DNA from: Gracilariopsis chorda
Lineage: Eukaryota; Rhodophyta; Florideophyceae; Gracilariales; Gracilariaceae
Length of the DNA stretch: 64,000 bases
Assembly (NCBI GenBank): GCA_003194525.1
Contig: NBIV01000096.1
Coordinates: 62,001 to 126,000 of the forward strand
Direction of reading: 5' to 3'
The translations under genes were made by a program, and so were the position numbers. Numbering within the stretch: the first letter of the stretch is position 1; the number at the start of each line of letters is the position of its first letter. Below the pieces are notes generated by a model. The model worked only from the letters and a program-made list of their open reading frames with translations, made no database searches and had not been told where the DNA came from. Positions 22,737 through 34,131 of the stretch are shown here, in pieces.

Positions 22737-23444
22737 ATGATGTGCTCCGTCCATTCTTCTAAGCACACGAAACTTTCTGCGGTTATTATTGCTTACAATG
22801 ATCCTAAAAACCTTGAGAAACAATCAAAGCCGCTTTTTCTCCGGTTAGGGAAAGAACTAGCTGAAGTTGCGAGTGAATGTAAGTATCCGCGTGTGCTACT
22901 GGTGTCGCCGGAAGTACATTTCTACAGACTCGGCTTCCTTCACACCTCGGGAACAGAGCTTTTGTTCCATCTGGATGAATCCCCAACATCATGGACAGTT
23001 TCCGACTCCTCTCATGGTAAATCAAACCGTATTCTAGTTAATCAGACGAATGAAGAAACCTTGCACTTCCTCCTAGTCGTACGAGGAGATGAATTGAAAT
23101 TTGTTCCAAAAAGCGCAGCAAGTAGCTATGAGCAATGGATTGGTGGACTGGTGCTGCATCATTCGAAAGAAACGCAACTAATCTGGTCTCTTCTCAGAAC
23201 TTGTAAAGTATCAACCCGCGTCAGGGTCCTTAAAGAATGTGACACATTCAAACCGTCAGTGCTCGTGGAGTATCCTAAACACGAACGCAGATTTTTAGGA
23301 TGGCTTCCGTATGCAAAACCGCCGAGCATAATCTCTTGGTTAGATACCTTAGTGCATCAGTTGCCCTTTGAGGATCATTTGAAACGGTCTTTGCAAGCCT
23401 TTGCAGATAAAAATATATCCCCATGCTTTTCCAACAGTACGTAG
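22737..23444 (+). CDS. Block A unknown protein 1
   Basis: About 235 codons from ATG 22737 (or the ATG three bases later). A mixed alpha/beta-looking protein without signal peptide or membrane span, with stretches such as LSAVIIAYNDP, YPRVLLVSPEVHFY and LHFLLVVRGDELKFVP. It is intact. Its 3' end overlaps the convergent gene 23375-24070 by 70 bp, which is tight packing for a nuclear genome. The ACACGTGT inverted repeats lie just upstream. No family is recognised. Confidence 0.6.
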   Translation: MMCSVHSSKHTKLSAVIIAYNDPKNLEKQSKPLFLRLGKELAEVASECKYPRVLLVSPEVHFYRLGFLHTSGTELLFHLDESPTSWTVSDSSHGKSNRILVNQTNEETLHFLLVVRGDELKFVPKSAASSYEQWIGGLVLHHSKETQLIWSLLRTCKVSTRVRVLKECDTFKPSVLVEYPKHERRFLGWLPYAKPPSIISWLDTLVHQLPFEDHLKRSLQAFADKNISPCFSNST

Positions 23445-24070
23445 AGGTTATATGAGATTGGATTCGATGACCAGGGAGAGGACGAACATATTTGAAGGGT
23501 TGCCTTTTGAGTTTCGGTAGCTATATCCCTCACGTCTAATCCAGGCCTGTCATCTTTCCCTATTATTCTCATTTGTTCCTTATAATCGTTTGCAATAAGT
23601 GTCGCTGTTCTTAGAACACTTCGATGAAGCGACAGCTGCTGTTGATGGGTTGGCGTTCCATCGATCGTGTCTTTCCGTTTACTTTCGCCTCGAAAAACAT
23701 CATCAATCTCGTTCCCTGGTAGACCACTCTCTGAGGGTTTACTTAGATCTTGATTTGTAGGGACCTCATGCATTGCACTAGAGAGCGCTGAGTTTTGGGA
23801 ACAAATATGCTCAACAAGATCCTGTTCAAACCAATCTAAATCCTCCGCTTCTTCAAAACAGATCGAACTCAGTACTTCGTCTGCATCGCCGGCATAAATC
23901 TCAAACCCTTCATACAACACTGAACCAATTTCCTTCGACTCTTCTTCAGTGATAGCTTCTTCCCCACACCCAGACGGCAAAGCTACTGTCAATAATTCTT
24001 GGGAGGTATTCATCCTTCTCTTTTTCTGCGTGTGCCATTGTTCGATTACTTTGTCCAAACTTATATCCAT
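23375..24070 (-). CDS. Block A unknown protein 2, acidic
   Basis: A 231-codon intact frame from ATG 24070. Its first half is very acidic (EEESKEIGSV, FEEAEDLDWFEQD) and its second half helical and basic (LHRSVLRTATLIANDYKEQMR). There is an early basic KKRR. It is divergent from the gene at 24381, so the 310-bp gap 24071-24380 should hold both promoters. I saw no ACACGTGT repeat there. No family is recognised. Confidence 0.55.
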   Translation of the reverse strand: MDISLDKVIEQWHTQKKRRMNTSQELLTVALPSGCGEEAITEEESKEIGSVLYEGFEIYAGDADEVLSSICFEEAEDLDWFEQDLVEHICSQNSALSSAMHEVPTNQDLSKPSESGLPGNEIDDVFRGESKRKDTIDGTPTHQQQLSLHRSVLRTATLIANDYKEQMRIIGKDDRPGLDVRDIATETQKATLQICSSSPWSSNPISYNLYVLLEKHGDIFLSAKACKDRFK

Positions 24071-24380
24071 TAGTGATAATATATATGTATAGATATGTTT
24101 GGCACCTGTTCGTGCCTTTGAAAGTATGAATACCGAAACTACTTGGCATGAAGTAGGGATTCAAAGATCCGCCGGAATAATGAAGATCGAACACCCCAAA
24201 ATGTTTTCAAAACACTGCGAGATTTTTAAATAATTCGAAGTATAAAGGTGTTTCAGTTCCAGGATGTATATTTATTTCGCCCCAGTGTTTTCCACGCTCT
24301 TCTTCTGGATGCTTGTTTCTCTCTTCATGAATGAACTATCATTCACTTCAAAAAGCACCTAAAGCGCTTCTATCCTCATC

Positions 24381-27300
24381 ATGAAACCTCCCTCCAATAC
24401 TCTCCTCTTTGATAGAGGTTCACTTGTTCTTCTGACTGCGGCCCAGCTTCGCTTCATCAAAGAGAACTCGAAAGCGCGATCACTACGGATGGTGAGTGAA
24501 GAGATAGTTAAAAAGTTTGTAGGAGATTTCAATGAGTATGGCCTCGATCCCATAAGGCTGGGACTTCTTGTCATCGCCTTCGAAGCAAAATTGATTCACA
24601 GTGGGTTCTTCAGATCAATATATATGGCTGCCCTCAAGCAAATTAACGTATGGAACATTCGCAAGCAGGTACTACATAACCTCCATGAAGTGCAGACGAT
24701 ATCAGTTGACGGCGTCGACCCAAACATGCTGCGTTGCATGAAATTTAGCGATGGAAGACATCAGTTCGCAGCCGTTCAGAAGTTCATTCTAGAAAATGGT
24801 GTACTTACTCCGGAAGAATTTGACCAAACATATGTTCAGGTTCAGTTTGTTCCAGACTGCACCGAGAATGAGGCCAGAATAATCTCTCTTCAACGTTCAA
24901 GAACTGTTTTGGTAACGACACCTGGCATAACTGACGTAATGAACTGTATGCCGCATCCTGGTGTTGGTCTTGCAAAATTGAAATCGTATATCAAGGACGA
25001 GGCAACTGCAAGGAAATTGATGCTTCCAGACAGCGAATCTGTGCGAAGGGCTCTAAGTCTTTCATTTGGATTATACCCATCTTCCAAAGCGCTCATGAAG
25101 CTCTTTCGATGCACGAATCTGTTTAGTACCAGCATCCTTCTGCGGAAAAACCACGGATTTTATCAACTTGTGGTTTCTACGACGCCTTTACCGCTCGTCC
25201 TATCCAGGTATTCGGCAGTTCTTTCTAAGTTACATAAAGCCTCTCTCACCTTGAAAGAACGATGTCAGTTGGTTTTAATCGCTTTCGCAATATCTATTTG
25301 CATGTTTGGCATCAATGCTAACGAGAACGAACTTCTTGGCAGGTTTTCAAAATGTTTCCTTGAAGCTGTTCCCTCCGGTTTAGAATTTGAGCATATATCA
25401 GAAATTGAAGAAGAAACCATTGCTCTGAGTTCAATGCATTTCTGCCTAAAAGATACCTTCAAAAGGTTCTTAGCGCAATCACACGTTCCTCACGTTATAG
25501 AAAAAGCAAAGAAGGTTATTCGCGCTTTCCCGATGTCTTCGAATCTCTTTCACGAGAACGACCTATGGTCTGAGAAAGTTCTAACCAAAGAGTTACCGCG
25601 TTTGGAATCCACTGAGACAAGAAATATGGAATCTTCTGAGTTTGCCGCAAATATGGGGGAAAGCAAACAGGTTACAGATTCTCATGGCGCATACACACTG
25701 GTGAACGTAGAAGCAAACACGTTTCCATCAAGCACCATTGGCTTGGAACATGCCAAACATCGTGAAATGGTAGAGGAAACGTTGGATACAACTTCCAAGG
25801 CCGAGTTTCATAGTGATAATGGTGGCATGCAAACTTCTTCCTTTGAAATTACGAAGATATGTGGGAGTGAAACAGAAGCGCAACAAGGTGCAGTTCCGTG
25901 TGAGAACGAGGTTAAGGAGGGAGAAGGAAAATCCCTAGATCACATAAACCAAAGTGTTCTTAACGTAATGGCTGAAGCAATGCAAAGTGAACCACTCAAG
26001 TGTACTTCTCAGTTCGAAGAAGAGGCAGCCCCAGATGCTGATGTGACAGCAGATAACATTAGCATATTGCAAAAGCTTCAACCCGCGAAAATGGTGAGAG
26101 AACCACATGGAACCGTCATCCACAAGTTGAAAGAGAAAAATGATAGTCCTCCATCTCGTGAGCAACCTAGCGGTAAATCCGATGGCCTGGTGTTTCAAGA
26201 TAAAGAAAAGGATAGTACGCCACTCTCGAGGAAAGAAGCACCACACAACTCTCAAAGTGAAGACCGAGTCACCAGAAATATCAAACCCCGAGTTAAACAG
26301 AGAAGGTCCAGCGCACGCAAGAAGAGGAAAGAAGACTTAAATTGCAAATCAGAAGCTGGAAGAACGACAAGGTCCCCATTTGATATTAAAAGGAAGAAAG
26401 GGAAGCAAGGTACTGTGCAGACGAACGGGGTTGAAGCAAATAGTCGTAAACGAAAGTTCAAAGAAGTTCGCCAAGATGCGGAAACTGGGGAAAACATGAG
26501 AAGAATAAGCCCCTTGGACAGAAAATTGAAGTACTTTGATTGATGTTGGAAGTTTTCACAAGTACTAGTTGATTGGTTCCATGTGATTGGTGTACGTACT
26601 GATGATTCTGAACGCATACTATTCGAGGTACCAGACACAGCTCCATATCCTTCAGTACTGTTTGTTGACAAGGAAAGCTTCTGGGAAACTGGGCGTTCCG
26701 TATGGGGCGCGGTTGAAGAGTGTATAGCAGAAGAAATCTCCTTTCGGTATATTGCTCATGTATCAAAGTTTTGGGACACGTCTACATCGCAAACAATCGA
26801 TATAGGTGGCCTGAAGTATAGAATGGAGAAAGTCTTGGTTTACAGTGAGAAACCCTGGAATATCTTCGAGCCATCAACCAATATAGAGCTTTGTTGTGTG
26901 ATATACAGTTTCGGAAAAAACAAGAATGTGACGCTAGAGTGTCATTCTGCCGTGAATTGTGCTGTGGACAATTTTCTCTGCTCAGTGATAGACTCTCTGA
27001 TGTCACACTATTATACTATTTACGACTTCACCACATTACGTATTCCTCTGTTGAGGAGTCTTGGGTTTAATAAGAAACTCAGTGAGCGATGCGTGACATT
27101 TCATCGTGCAATGCCGTACAGTGTTTGTGAGGAGTATAGGACATCATACGATCTGCTCCGAGACCTTCTTCTTTCGAGATGTACTTGTGGTGGTCACCAT
27201 ATTCTGGATTCTAAGATGATGAAAGATCTAAATCAATTCAAAGATGAGGAAGATATGGAGCAGCGTTCCAGGGTAGCTGTTGGAGATTGTGACCAGCTTG

Positions 27301-27914
27301 GAGAAATTGAAGTCATTCCCCATGAAAGTGTTTGGCTTAGGAAGGATAAAGATGGAAATGATCCTTTAATTGAACTGAAAGACTCTGATTTATGCGGGAA
27401 GACGAATGACAAAAATGGTGCAGAAGTAGAAATGGGGGCCTTTATTTCAAAGACCTCTACAGAACAGATTTTAAATGCTCCACCAAGATCGAATAAGATG
27501 ATCACTCTCGTATATCCCTGTCGGGAGTTGGTTGACTGGAGAACGGCCATGACGGAAATGGCTGAGTTTCTTTCTCCATTTGATTTGAAACAGTACTTCA
27601 TTAGTGGTTTGACCTCTCACCACCTTTGGATTTTCATGAAAAACAGAAGTATGGGCTCACTGTTCAATACTTCAAAGCAGAAGCAGGACTTGTCAGTGAA
27701 CTTTTTTGAGAACTACAAAAAAGTGCAAGATTTCCGGATATTGTTTATGGAGGGATTCAACCATTTTCTCAATCCGAAGACCGGGTACATAGAGGTCGTT
27801 CTTAATGTTTCAGCAGTTAAGGAACTATACAAGGGTGATAATAGGGTTTACAAGTGCTCAGTGTGCCAGGGCATGGAGTTGCTTTGTGGTTATGGCGATC
27901 TGTATGATCTCTAA
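24381..27914 (+). CDS. Block A long unknown protein 3
   Basis: An open frame of about 1177 codons from ATG 24381, interrupted by one in-frame stop. The first 350 residues look folded. A stretch around FSDGRHQFAAVQKFI is weakly like the VxDGxHR core of ParB/sulfiredoxin folds. Residues 400-720 are charged and low in complexity, ending in a Lys/Arg-rich part (QRRSSARKKRKED) that may be a nuclear signal. The rest is again compact and Cys-rich (SRCTCGGHHI, YKCSVCQGMELLCGYG, perhaps zinc binding). It is convergent with the next gene, with an 80-bp gap. No family is assigned. Confidence 0.5.
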
Positions 27915-27993
27915 TGCCGTACATGATTGTACGCATGGCTTTAAGTGTCGTAGATTTGATATCATAGATAGTAGAGTGCTAGGTAACTCTTCT

Positions 27994-29200
27994 CTACAAG
28001 TCCCCAAGTAAAACTTCAATATGCGATTGCGTTAGTAAAGCATCCCTTTCAACTGCCTGTACGATCTCACTCTCAGCTGATCTATCATTCCTATATTTCT
28101 CTTCCCAGTCTCTGCTCCACATTCTCTCTACCTCAATTCTTACAACCCCAAGTTTTCTTATGTTGTCTATTGGTATATTTCCTGGTTATACAAATAACGG
28201 TACGTCATCATCCACAATATGGGAGGTCGACATTATGCACTTCTCATTGCATTTCACCAAACGCAGTGCTATGGGTTGTCTGAAGATTAGCTTTGTGTGC
28301 CCCTTGAACTTTGTTTGGCCTGACTTTAGTTTTACGGCGTGGAGATCAGCAGAAGCGTCGTCGAATGAAATCATATATTGACCATTGCTTTTTACCAGTG
28401 CACACCTGTAAAATCCTTCATGTCTTGAAGACAAGGATTCAAACCAAAAGCTTTTTGACGGTGTCCAGTCCTGAATTGAAAGGTTGACGTACAAAAACTG
28501 TTTCAGATCGAGAGGTTTAGGGGAGGTGTAGTAGACCCAAAACATATGTGGTGTTGTGATTGCCGGTTGGCTTTTGTTGCCAATGCCAGATCTTATACAT
28601 GGTGAAAATCCCAGTATCGTTGTCCTACACCCTTGCGGCATGTCAATGATATTTTTTTGAGTTCTTCATAGAAACAGATTGAGAGACAGCTAGAAATCCA
28701 ATCCACTCTCGTAATGCTCGATGAGACTGGGTACAAGCTTCTGGGTCTGTTACAATCTCAGAATATCTCCATCTTATCGGTTCGTTCAAATCTACCGGAA
28801 GCAAAAGTATTCTAGTCGGCATAGTGGTATTTGTGGATGCTGCGAGCAAATAACTGTTTTTAAGTGAGTAGGGATCTGAAACAATATCCCAAACGTTCTG
28901 TTTTTTGTCCTGAAGGCACCATAGCCCGGTATCTTTCTATCCAAATAACAGTACGCCGGATATGAAGATAAAGTCATCTTTGCCTTGCATGCATACGAAA
29001 TCTACTGCAACCTTCTCAAAGCCGTTCCAAATATTAGAAAGGGATCCAAGAAAAGAAGAACAGTGTGGTACACTGAAATGGGTAGGGTTTCGGGGGTCTC
29101 TTGGATACAGGAGAAAATCTTCCGGCGTTCTGCTGATGGACACACCTCTTCCATACGCTGCAGATTGATCGCCACTTCGGAAGCGAAGATGTGCTATCAT
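27994..29200 (-). pseudogene. Block A unknown protein 4 (broken)
   Basis: Coding potential is continuous over about 400 codons, with two or three breaks. Visible stretches include YPAYCYLDRKIPGYGAF-like and LAASTNTTMPTRILLLPVDL in the first half and YVNLSIQDWTPSKSFWFESL, YMISFDDASADLHAVKLKS and FRQPIALRLVKCNEKC in the second. It ends with a charged helix (RIEVERMWSRDWEEKY). Probably beta-rich in the middle. No family is recognised. The gap 29201-29604 before PIF1 holds nothing I can name. Confidence 0.4.
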
Positions 29201-29604
29201 CTTATTCTTAAAGTTCAGATATAGTGCTGCTATCGGGTGTTGTAAGTGGTAGCGGTGTAATCTTCATCTCTCTCGGCGGAAGTAAAAACACATACACACG
29301 CATACATGGAACAGCACGCACAGGTGTGTCCAGAACAGTGCACCAGCACTTTGCACTCGTAAAACGCTTCTTCTCTCTCTCTTGAACAAATCAATCATTC
29401 TTTTTCTCCTTCTGCCACTATTGAAAGCGTATAGCCAACGGAGAGGTTATCTCTCCGGTGTCCCTGCCAAAAATGAAGTGGTTCTGAACAGTCAGTCTCA
29501 AGCTTTATGTGAAAAGGGTACAATGGCAGCTCACATATCCCTTAAGATCCTAAATCCACAGCAAGGGTACTCGAACAACATGGGCGGCGCTGAAGGGATG
29601 GATC

Positions 29605-31290
29605 TCAAGATCTAGAGGAATAGTATCGCAAAACCTTTGGATGTACGCGGAAACAGCTCGTTTTGTACCCTCGAATCCGAAGGCCTTGTATAGATGTGCA
29701 TCTTGATATGGCCACGTATGCTTGACCATAATCAAATGCATATGATAATTCCGTCTCAACTCGAGAGAGTGACATTCCTTGTGACCTATGGATAGTAATT
29801 GCCCAACCAAGAATTAGAGGTATCTGCAAAACACTTGCCAAAACTTGTGCATTCGTGCCCACCTGGTCCCAAGATGTTGGGGAAACTATTTTGTACTTTT
29901 TGTTCTCAAAAATTACTGCAGAAAGTACATTCGGGTTTTCCGCACTAGTTGAAAAAATCGCCTATCTCCCTTGACCCTCTTCACAGTTCAGGAGTGCTCT
30001 AACTTCGTTCTCTGTGAGTAATTTTGGAAACAGATATCGTTGTCCGCTTACCGTAACAAAACCAACCACAAACCCAGATGACCCATTTAACAGGCTACTG
30101 CTTTCCTCTATATTCTTCGTACATAGCACTGGGCATCCTTGCTTGAGGTCAACAGTACCTTCAACTGAACTAAAAATTTTGGGAGTGGATGTCCCTCGTA
30201 CAGTATTAAAAGAAGAATAATACCGGACTGTGAAACCTGGAAGGGTTTTTAGTCTGCGCATATTATCAGACTGAACCTGTGATCGAAGTGGTAAGAGCTT
30301 CGTAAAACGAAGAATATCACCTCTAGCAGACAGTTCCGGTTCTTCGTGACGGCTTCCAACAATAGTGGCGTTCAAAACATAGCACGTATGACTGCTGAAA
30401 ACGCCTCTTCTGATCTCAGATAACATACCAAAGAATACTGGACAAGCCTGGCGATGAGGATTGCGTAGAACAAAACCTTTTTCAATTGTCTTTCTCCATG
30501 CCTTAGACTCAAACGCGAAGGAAATATTAGAATTAAACCTGGACTGAACGGGAGGTAGTTGGAAAAAGTCGCCACAGACAACAATTTGAAGCCCACCAAA
30601 CGCATAGCGTGATACTTCATTTTCAGGGGCTTTAGAGAAATAAAACCTCTTTTGCCTTGCAGCAGAGCATACGGCCTCCATAAGGTCAAATAAGTGCCCG
30701 TCGATCATTGATATTTCATCAACGACTAGAGTATCGACTCCTTTGAGCTTTTTTTGAAGGGACACGTTGGAGATGGTACGCGTTCATGCCTGTGATAGAG
30801 ACAAGTCCCCTAATCCTAAGTGAAGAAATGATTGAACAGTGCTTCCTCTACTTGCAACTGCTGCAGAACCTGTGCTTGCTGTGACAGCAACCCATCTTCC
30901 ATCCTTACGAAAACGCTTGATGAGCTCGAACAATGTAAATGTTTTTCCAGTTCCTGCGGATCCAGTGATCAATATGTTTTTCCCATTCAGACCTGCCGTA
31001 ATTACATTGCGTTGCAACGGATCCAGACCTTCGGAAGCAGAGGAACCTCTTCTGTGTTCTCTCGGTACTTTTGTGATGTGGAAATTTTGTGATGGCACAC
31101 TGGCTGCTTTCCACATGGAAGAAGCGATTGTGATTCTCTCGGTACGATCTCTGTGCAACTTCATCTCATATGCTACAGAGCATGGTGTCCAAACAAGATC
31201 AGCAGCGGTACAGGAAGTTTCACGGATGCGCTTGATCCTTTTTGATTTTGGTTCGCTTGGTCGTAACGATGAATCAAATGCTCTTTTCAT
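29605..31290 (-). pseudogene. PIF1: PIF1-family DNA helicase (interrupted)
   Basis: An SF1B helicase of the PIF1 family, which unwinds DNA 5' to 3' and acts at telomeres, G-quadruplexes and replication forks. ATG 31290 is preferred; it is followed by a basic RRA-like KRAFDSS...KSKRIKRIR nuclear signal. Motifs in order: GSAGTGKT (Walker A), VTASTGSAA (Ia), VVDEISM (II), GGLQIVVCGDFFQLPPV (III), the PIF1 signature-like region, LLNGSSGFVVGF, IHRSQGMSLSRV (V) and QAYVAISRCTSIQGLRI (VI). All are intact and in one frame of about 560 codons, broken by two in-frame stops. The motif style is that of cellular PIF1 rather than Helitron, and no HUH nuclease is seen nearby. The ACACGTGT inverted repeats lie 140 bp upstream. 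Confidence 0.88.
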
Positions 31291-31430
31291 ACTTTGTTTT
31301 TGAGGTTCGCTGGAGACGGTATTACCAGTGCAAGAAGAAGGACGCTTTGGCAGCTGAGAACGCGATGGCAAACAGACCTATTTAAAACGCGCCATTTCTC
31401 AAACAATAAACAATTTGAAGACCAGATGGG

Positions 31431-31542
31431 TACACGTGTCTAATCATAGATGGATTGGACACGTCTAAATATCGCAACCGAGATCTACGCGTATATCTAT
31501 ACTCTTACACGTGTCTAATGCTAGATAGATTAAACACGTGTA
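31431..31542. promoter_or_regulatory. ACACGTGT inverted repeats, set 2
   Basis: Two 37-bp inverted repeats (31431-31467 and 31506-31542), each built from TACACGTGTCTAATC, a 7-base loop and GATT-gACACGT. They sit upstream of the PIF1 start codon, as set 1 sits upstream of unknown protein 1. The stretch 31543-32176 holds no gene I can support. Confidence 0.85.
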
Positions 31543-32176
31543 ACCAAACTATGTTCTTTTTCTTTGAAGTCAATGCGGAAGAGATCTGACGTCTTTTACT
31601 TAAGTCTTGAGGGCATTCTATGAGTTTGTAGTTGCACACAGGTTAGCTTTGGTTCATTGGACGCTACGCCGCAAACAATTTAATAATACAATCCAGTACC
31701 TGTCTTAAATTTATTAAAATGAGGAAACTGCAGCTTCTTCCTTTTGGAATGAAACTTCCAGACCCATAAAAGCTTAGGCGGCCATCTGACTAGAAGCAAC
31801 TAAATTAATTGCAGCTGCAATGTGTATGCCTTGTCCTGAACATACCGTTTCCACGCGCAAGGAAACGAGCAGAACCAAAGACATCTATTGCACGGTTTCA
31901 CATTTAGAAAGATGCAATCCGTGATTCAGGGACAGCTAAAAACTATAACACTCAAGATGAAGTCATATTAATGCGGCACTATCAGTCTCACGATGCGAGT
32001 TTTCACGAAGGTGATAGCGCCAGAACCATTTTAATGATAAAGCCATCCCTTCCCTAAAAAGCAATCACCATTCCCCTACGAAGAACAACTATAGCGTCCT
32101 TTCAATATCAGTATAGTCGATTAGAACGAGTCCGAGTCTAAAATATCGAGAAGCGGTTTCTTGACCATTCCCACTT

Positions 32177-33136
32177 TCAGTTTTTCTCCACTTCTCTTCC
32201 TGCGTTTTCGAGTGCTTTCGTACCCCAATGAACGGGCTTTATTTTCAGACTGGTAACGCTTCTGTTATATAGTTTCAGGAAAAAGTATTTCTCTTGTATC
32301 CTTCTCCAATTGCCAACACCATCATTTCTAATGGCCCTAATCAGAAGCTGAGTTTCGTGATCCGAGAACCGTCGGGTTAACGGCCGTCCGAGTTTCTGTT
32401 TAGAGATAGGCTGTACACACTCATCCTCATCTGAATCTGAATCATCCACACATTTCAAAGTGCTTCCTACTTGTTCAGGTACGACATTAGCCGCTAATTC
32501 AACAGAATTAGGTCTGGTTTTTGACTGTTGCTTATGTCGATGAACAAAGGGCTCCTCCAATTCTTCTTCTGTGTCTGAAAGAAACAAAGGAAGGAGTTTT
32601 CGCTGCGGTGTCACGGCAGTCTTCGGTATACAGTTGCCAGTAGACTGGCCAGCTGTCTGTGAGAACGTTATTCCAATCTTTCGCGGAGTAGTTTGAACTT
32701 CCAAGTCAGTAAGGTTCAAATGGGCTTCAAGTTCGCCTAACTTGATTACATCCTGCACAATAGCGTCTCCCTTCACTCTCTTTGCTTCTACTGTTGTATC
32801 CGAGGACAGAAAAAGCGATTTCACCACCCCTTTGAGCTCTCGTGTCCCGCAAAGGGCTTCAAAGGTTTCAGATTTATGCCTCAAGTTCATTAACGGTATT
32901 TGAGAACGAATCGTTTTCACGGTCTTTCGATAAACCTTACTGCCATCTGATCCAGAAATCAAATTGTCACAGATTGCCATTTTTGATATGTCGAAAAGCG
33001 CTTTGTGCATTAGACTCACTGCTATCCGATCGTATTCAGAAGCACGACACACTGCTTTTACAGCGTGATACTGAGAGCTAAGACCTTCAGAATATGGTAC
33101 ATTCTTTTCTTCTGATTGGCTCGCAAAACTTTTCAT
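32177..33136 (-). CDS. Myb/SANT protein, telobox-like, downstream of a second SANT gene
   Basis: A 319-codon frame from ATG 33136. The C-terminal 75 residues form a Myb/SANT domain: RRFSDHETQLLIRAIRNDG, then GVGNWRRIQEKYF with the spaced aromatic residues, then NRSVTSLKIKPVHWG, which resembles the third helix (xTxxDLKDKWRxL) of telomere-binding Myb proteins. The rest is charged and Ser-rich with acidic patches (DTEEELEEP, DDSDSDEDE). Its start overlaps the stop of the upstream gene as ATGA. Chromatin or telomere-repeat binding is inferred from the domain. It is intact. Confidence 0.7.
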   Translation of the reverse strand: MKSFASQSEEKNVPYSEGLSSQYHAVKAVCRASEYDRIAVSLMHKALFDISKMAICDNLISGSDGSKVYRKTVKTIRSQIPLMNLRHKSETFEALCGTRELKGVVKSLFLSSDTTVEAKRVKGDAIVQDVIKLGELEAHLNLTDLEVQTTPRKIGITFSQTAGQSTGNCIPKTAVTPQRKLLPLFLSDTEEELEEPFVHRHKQQSKTRPNSVELAANVVPEQVGSTLKCVDDSDSDEDECVQPISKQKLGRPLTRRFSDHETQLLIRAIRNDGVGNWRRIQEKYFFLKLYNRSVTSLKIKPVHWGTKALENAGREVEKN

Positions 33137-33843
33137 TTGGCAAGCACAGCCCTGAGCTCGACCTCCGTGATTCTCATCAAAGCAATTCTTTCTCCCGTCT
33201 TTGACTCTTTCTCAGCACATAATTTACTAAGAACATCTAGTAAAGAGCCTAGCAGACCAGAAGTGAGCAATATCTTTCCGCAATTCTCAATTGAACAAAT
33301 AGAAAGGAGCCCACTCAAATACTTCTGAAAGTCAGATGTCTCACCTGAGGCACTATGATGTCCGGTTGACAACATCTTCTTCGTCTTTTGGGAGTCAAAT
33401 CCGAAAGAAGGGTTGGCTGTCGACTCGTTTCTGTTGAATGGTTCCAATTGAGGCGGAGCAGAATCAATACATGGCTCAAACTCTTGTTCCTGAGCACATA
33501 TTTCTGATGTCGGGTTTTTATTAAGCATATCGGATGATGCTTTTGCTTCTAGGAAGTCTTTCTTTTCCAATTCTGTTGCCCCGTCACCGGACTCGTTCGG
33601 CTTGAACGAAATGTGCTTCTTCTGTTCATTCAAAATTGACATGCACTTGTTGAAGCACTCCACTGCCGATCTATGCGTTGGAGTAACCCCCCTTTTCTCC
33701 AAAAAGTTCCAGAAATATAGATCTTCATATGCCTGGTTGCCATTTGATATGGCTTCAGTTACGATATCCTCGATGAAAAGGATCTCGGCTTTAGTCCATT
33801 GCGAGACGGAAGTCTTATTTTGTGGTGTGGGGGGCGTTGACAT
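33133..33843 (-). CDS. SANT-like protein
   Basis: A 236-codon intact frame from ATG 33843. The N-terminal part reads QWTKAEILFIEDIVTEAIS ... YFWNFLEKRGVTPTHRSAVECFNKC, with a Trp, an acidic first helix and a HRS-x-x-xC third helix, as in SANT/Myb-like domains. An acidic, Ser-rich middle follows and then a C-terminal helical region (LLSICSIENCGKILLTSGLLGSLLDVLSKLC). It is followed directly by the second SANT gene with a 4-base ATGA overlap. The upstream region 33844-34131 carries half of the ACACGTGT repeat (CCACGTGTAATA near 33987). Confidence 0.6.
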   Translation of the reverse strand: MSTPPTPQNKTSVSQWTKAEILFIEDIVTEAISNGNQAYEDLYFWNFLEKRGVTPTHRSAVECFNKCMSILNEQKKHISFKPNESGDGATELEKKDFLEAKASSDMLNKNPTSEICAQEQEFEPCIDSAPPQLEPFNRNESTANPSFGFDSQKTKKMLSTGHHSASGETSDFQKYLSGLLSICSIENCGKILLTSGLLGSLLDVLSKLCAEKESKTGERIALMRITEVELRAVLAK

Positions 33844-34131
33844 TTTAGCAAGCTTTGCATGGATATGGATTCTCCTCTAAAAACCACGAGAGCAGTCAAT
33901 GGATTAGATAAGAGGTAATAAGACGAGGAGGACATATACACACGTCTGCGTCTGCGCGAAGACAAAACTTATCAACTAATGTCAACGACCACGTGTAATA
34001 CGGGCCTATTTATAAATCTTGAATATAGAGAGATGGTATAGGTACCCTGTAAACCCTTAAGAGCGTTGAAGCAATTGCATGTAGAAAGCACGTACAGAAA
34101 ACATGCCGAAGCAGAAGTATTCGGCAGTCCT

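Noticed and set aside
29605-31290. PIF1 helicase as part of a Helitron
   Set aside because: No HUH/Rep nuclease, RPA-like gene or CTRR-hairpin end was seen nearby, and the motif style fits cellular PIF1.
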